DNA of 64,000 nucleotides. Source: an uncultured Ruminococcus sp. (GTDB lineage Bacteria > Bacillota > Clostridia > Oscillospirales > Ruminococcaceae). The position numbers and the translations under genes were made by a program. The stretch is taken from positions 248,001-312,000 of the forward strand of contig NZ_CAMYUE010000001.1 in assembly GCF_947301925.1 (NCBI RefSeq), given 5' to 3'. The stretch's first letter is position 1; each line of letters opens with the position of its first letter. Positions 61,996-64,000 of the stretch are shown in pieces. The notes beneath the pieces are model-generated. The model saw nothing but the letters and a program-made list of their open reading frames with translations, ran no database searches and was not told where the DNA came from.

Positions 61996-64000
61996 TCATT
62001 CCTCCTCAGCGAAGGCGATATCCATAGTTTCCGCCGATTTCACAAGCTTAAAGGAGATACTGTGCAGATCAAGTCCGTTCTGAGCAAAATACAGCCTTAT
62101 GGACGAGAATTTCGAGAACAGCGGCATTTCGCTGCTGAATGACACAGGCTTGCCGTCCGTACCGTTCCATGTAAATGTACCGCTTGCAGTTCCCATTGAG
62201 AAAATGGTGATCGGTATCTGAGCCAGCGAGCTCTGAGTCGAGGAAGCTGTTATAGTTACATTATATAATCCGGGATTATTGATGACGAGGGCAAATGAAT
62301 AATTCCTGCCCTTTTCGCTTTTTACACCCGACAGATCAAGTGTGAACTCCTTGTCAACGTCGTAGAATACAACGGGTTCATCGTCAATTCCGTCACCGTC
62401 GGGGCGGTTTATGATCTCTACTGTATCCTCACAGCCTGTAATGCGCTTCATGGCGTGAGTGTCAAGGAGCATACCGAGCACATTTGCTGCATTTCTCTGG
62501 AGCTCACCTCTTGTGAGCTGCCCGGAGCTGAGTGCAGCAGTTATCTTCTCATCAACACAGGAACTGTCCGCACAGACCATATATACGTCATTCTGCGCCA
62601 TTGCCATAGGAACATAGCTGCTTCTTTCGGGAGCTTCCCCGCGGAAATTGACATTTGCCCACCAGTCCGTCATGGTGAATCCGTCAAATCCCCATTCATT
62701 TCGTAGAATAACGGTATTAAGGTCATAGCTGCCTGCTGTCCAGAGCCCGTTGACGGAACCGTAGGTGGTCATTACAGTCTTTGCATTGCCTTCCTTCACA
62801 GCCATCTCAAAGCCTTTAAGGTATATCTCGCGCAGTGCTCTTTCCGAAACTACCGAATCAAGAAAATGGCGGTTAGTCTCCTGATTGTTTGCGCAGAAAT
62901 GCTTTATTGTACCTGTAACGCCTGCGCTGTGAAGTCCTTTGAGCTCTGCCGAAGCCATTTTACCTGTAAGGAAAGGATCCTCGGAAAAATACTCAAAGTT
63001 TCTGCCGTTAAGAGGATGACGATGTATATTCATACCCGGACCGAGAAGACAATCTACCTTGTTAGCCACCATTTCAATGCCGACAAGACCGAAAAGCTCC
63101 CGGGCAAGTTCTTTATTGAATGTCGAAGCGATAAGCGTTCCGTTGGGAAGGCTGAAGGCCTTTGTTCCGCAGTCAAGGCGCATTCCCGAGGGGCCGTCGG
63201 AGCAGCAGCCTGCGGGTATGCCGAACCCTACAAGTTCGTCGGATACACCGCCGAACGCAGAAGCAGTACCCGCTGTAACACGGGGGCTGCCCATTCCTTC
63301 GCCTCTGATGATACATGAGAGATCATGGTCTGAGAGCTGAGCAATAAACTCTTCCATTGTATTTTTTCCGTTTTTTACATCAGCCAGCTTTATGCCCTTG
63401 TCGCCTGTGTAAGCTGTCTCTGCGGGGAGTTTCTCGCTCCTGCGTTTTTTCTCGTCAATCCTGTTCAACGGAGCCTTTTCCATGACATAGGTTGTGCCTT
63501 TATCTGATGAAACAGCCTTTATCCTGTCAAATTCCACAACGGGAGCAAGCGCCTGAGAGCACTGTTCGATAATCCTGTCGTTTTCCACCTCATAAGTGCA
63601 TTGTATACTGCAATTCCTTACGCTGTTTCCGACATGAAAGATATATTTTCCTTTTTCAAGCACCCAGCAGTTTCTTCCCTCACTGTCATCATATGAAGCT
63701 ATATCTCTGTGAGAGACCTTTATTTTCAGCGATTGTGACTCATCAGGAGCAAGCTCCTTTGTTTTTTCAAATCCGCAAAGTACTCTCTTTGCCTTACCGA
63801 GTATGCCCTGCGGAGCTTCGCAGTATACCTGAACGACTTCTTTCCCTTTGAATTTGCCTGTATTTGTAACTCTGACACTTATTATAGTTTCATCTTCAGT
63901 ACTTTTTACGCCTTCCAGCTCAATATCAAATGTAGTATATGACAGTCCGAAACCGAAAGGATAACGGACCTTATCCTTTGCAAAAGTTTCAAACCAGCGG
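61996..64000 (-). CDS. GH3 beta-glucosidase with permuted domains, 5' end beyond the window
   Basis: Only the last 668 residues are visible. Translated from the edge, the protein shows the fibronectin III-like end of a GH3 enzyme (RYPFGFGLSYT) first, and only then the GH3 TIM barrel (LLGPGMNIHRHP, GRNFEYFSEDP, TIKHFCANNQE) with nucleophile Asp in TMTDWW. Ordinary GH3 proteins have the barrel first. Reversed order is known in Ruminococcus albus and Butyrivibrio beta-glucosidases. A further beta-rich domain of about 140 residues follows the barrel. A GTG at 63663 is an internal codon, not the start. Confidence 0.9.
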   Translation of the reverse strand, partial: RWFETFAKDKVRYPFGFGLSYTTFDIELEGVKSTEDETIISVRVTNTGKFKGKEVVQVYCEAPQGILGKAKRVLCGFEKTKELAPDESQSLKIKVSHRDIASYDDSEGRNCWVLEKGKYIFHVGNSVRNCSIQCTYEVENDRIIEQCSQALAPVVEFDRIKAVSSDKGTTYVMEKAPLNRIDEKKRRSEKLPAETAYTGDKGIKLADVKNGKNTMEEFIAQLSDHDLSCIIRGEGMGSPRVTAGTASAFGGVSDELVGFGIPAGCCSDGPSGMRLDCGTKAFSLPNGTLIASTFNKELARELFGLVGIEMVANKVDCLLGPGMNIHRHPLNGRNFEYFSEDPFLTGKMASAELKGLHSAGVTGTIKHFCANNQETNRHFLDSVVSERALREIYLKGFEMAVKEGNAKTVMTTYGSVNGLWTAGSYDLNTVILRNEWGFDGFTMTDWWANVNFRGEAPERSSYVPMAMAQNDVYMVCADSSCVDEKITAALSSGQLTRGELQRNAANVLGMLLDTHAMKRITGCEDTVEIINRPDGDGIDDEPVVFYDVDKEFTLDLSGVKSEKGRNYSFALVINNPGLYNVTITASSTQSSLAQIPITIFSMGTASGTFTWNGTDGKPVSFSSEMPLFSKFSSIRLYFAQNGLDLHSISFKLVKSAETMDIAFAEEE

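Noticed and set aside
61996..63663. GH3 gene as a complete protein starting at 63663
   Set aside because: The frame continues without a stop to the window edge and encodes more of the GH3 protein; the GTG at 63663 is internal and has no ribosome binding site.

Overview
The window looks like chromosomal DNA of a cellulose-degrading, anaerobic Ruminococcus, closest in flavour to Ruminococcus flavefaciens (inference). The reasons are a secreted GH9 cellulase ending in a ruminococcal-type dockerin, a GH3 beta-glucosidase with permuted domain order, a PPi-type phosphofructokinase, a Na+-pumping oxaloacetate decarboxylase, a V-type ATPase, strong AGGAGG ribosome binding sites, and moderate G+C. I see no insertion sequence, prophage or CRISPR array. 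Most genes are intact and of normal length. The GH3 gene runs off the right edge.

Layout. 1-9 kb (plus strand): tRNA-Arg(ACG); an operon of a surface protein, a sortase and a membrane protein; an aquaporin; a Nudix-tyrosine recombinase pair; and asnB-HD hydrolase-pyrB. 9-13.5 kb: rpsO-pnp (minus), then a PH-like protein with an FkbM methyltransferase (plus). 13.5-22 kb (minus): a nine-gene V-ATPase operon (G-I-K-E-C-F-A-B-D). 22-33 kb (mostly minus): hisS-aspS-nudix, minD-mgsA, a shikimate-kinase-like gene, a YhcC-type radical SAM gene (plus), and lon-engB-lysA. 33.6-37 kb (plus): a TrpR-like regulator followed by the GH9 cellulase. 37-46 kb: PPi-PFK, a HAD phosphatase, cobO, an ApbE/NusG-II/Gx membrane module, and the glycolytic operon pgk-orf-tpiA-gpmI. 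46-50 kb (minus): an alpha/beta hydrolase and oadA-G-biotin carrier-B. 50.5-53 kb: a TetM/EF-G-like GTPase fused to a Rae1/YacP ribosome-dependent endoribonuclease domain. 53-64 kb: yunB, a methyltransferase, a MutS-like ATPase, glmS, a YdjGHI-like SPFH/zinc-ribbon membrane locus, an ArsC/Spx-like protein and GH3.

How the genes fit together. Cellulose is cut outside the cell by GH9, and GH3 probably acts on the resulting oligosaccharides. Sugars pass through PPi-PFK and the pgk-tpiA-gpmI operon, which carries a near-perfect Rex operator and so is probably tuned by NADH/NAD+. OadABG and a V-ATPase with a full set of Na+ ligands suggest a sodium circuit. Genes for translation and quality control are prominent (rpsO, pnp, aspS, hisS, engB, lon, the GTPase-Rae1 fusion).

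The most novel item is the GTPase-Rae1 fusion. It has the fold of a tetracycline ribosomal protection protein but lacks the drug-displacing loop, and it carries an A-site mRNA nuclease domain, which suggests a GTP-driven factor that delivers mRNA cleavage to the ribosome.
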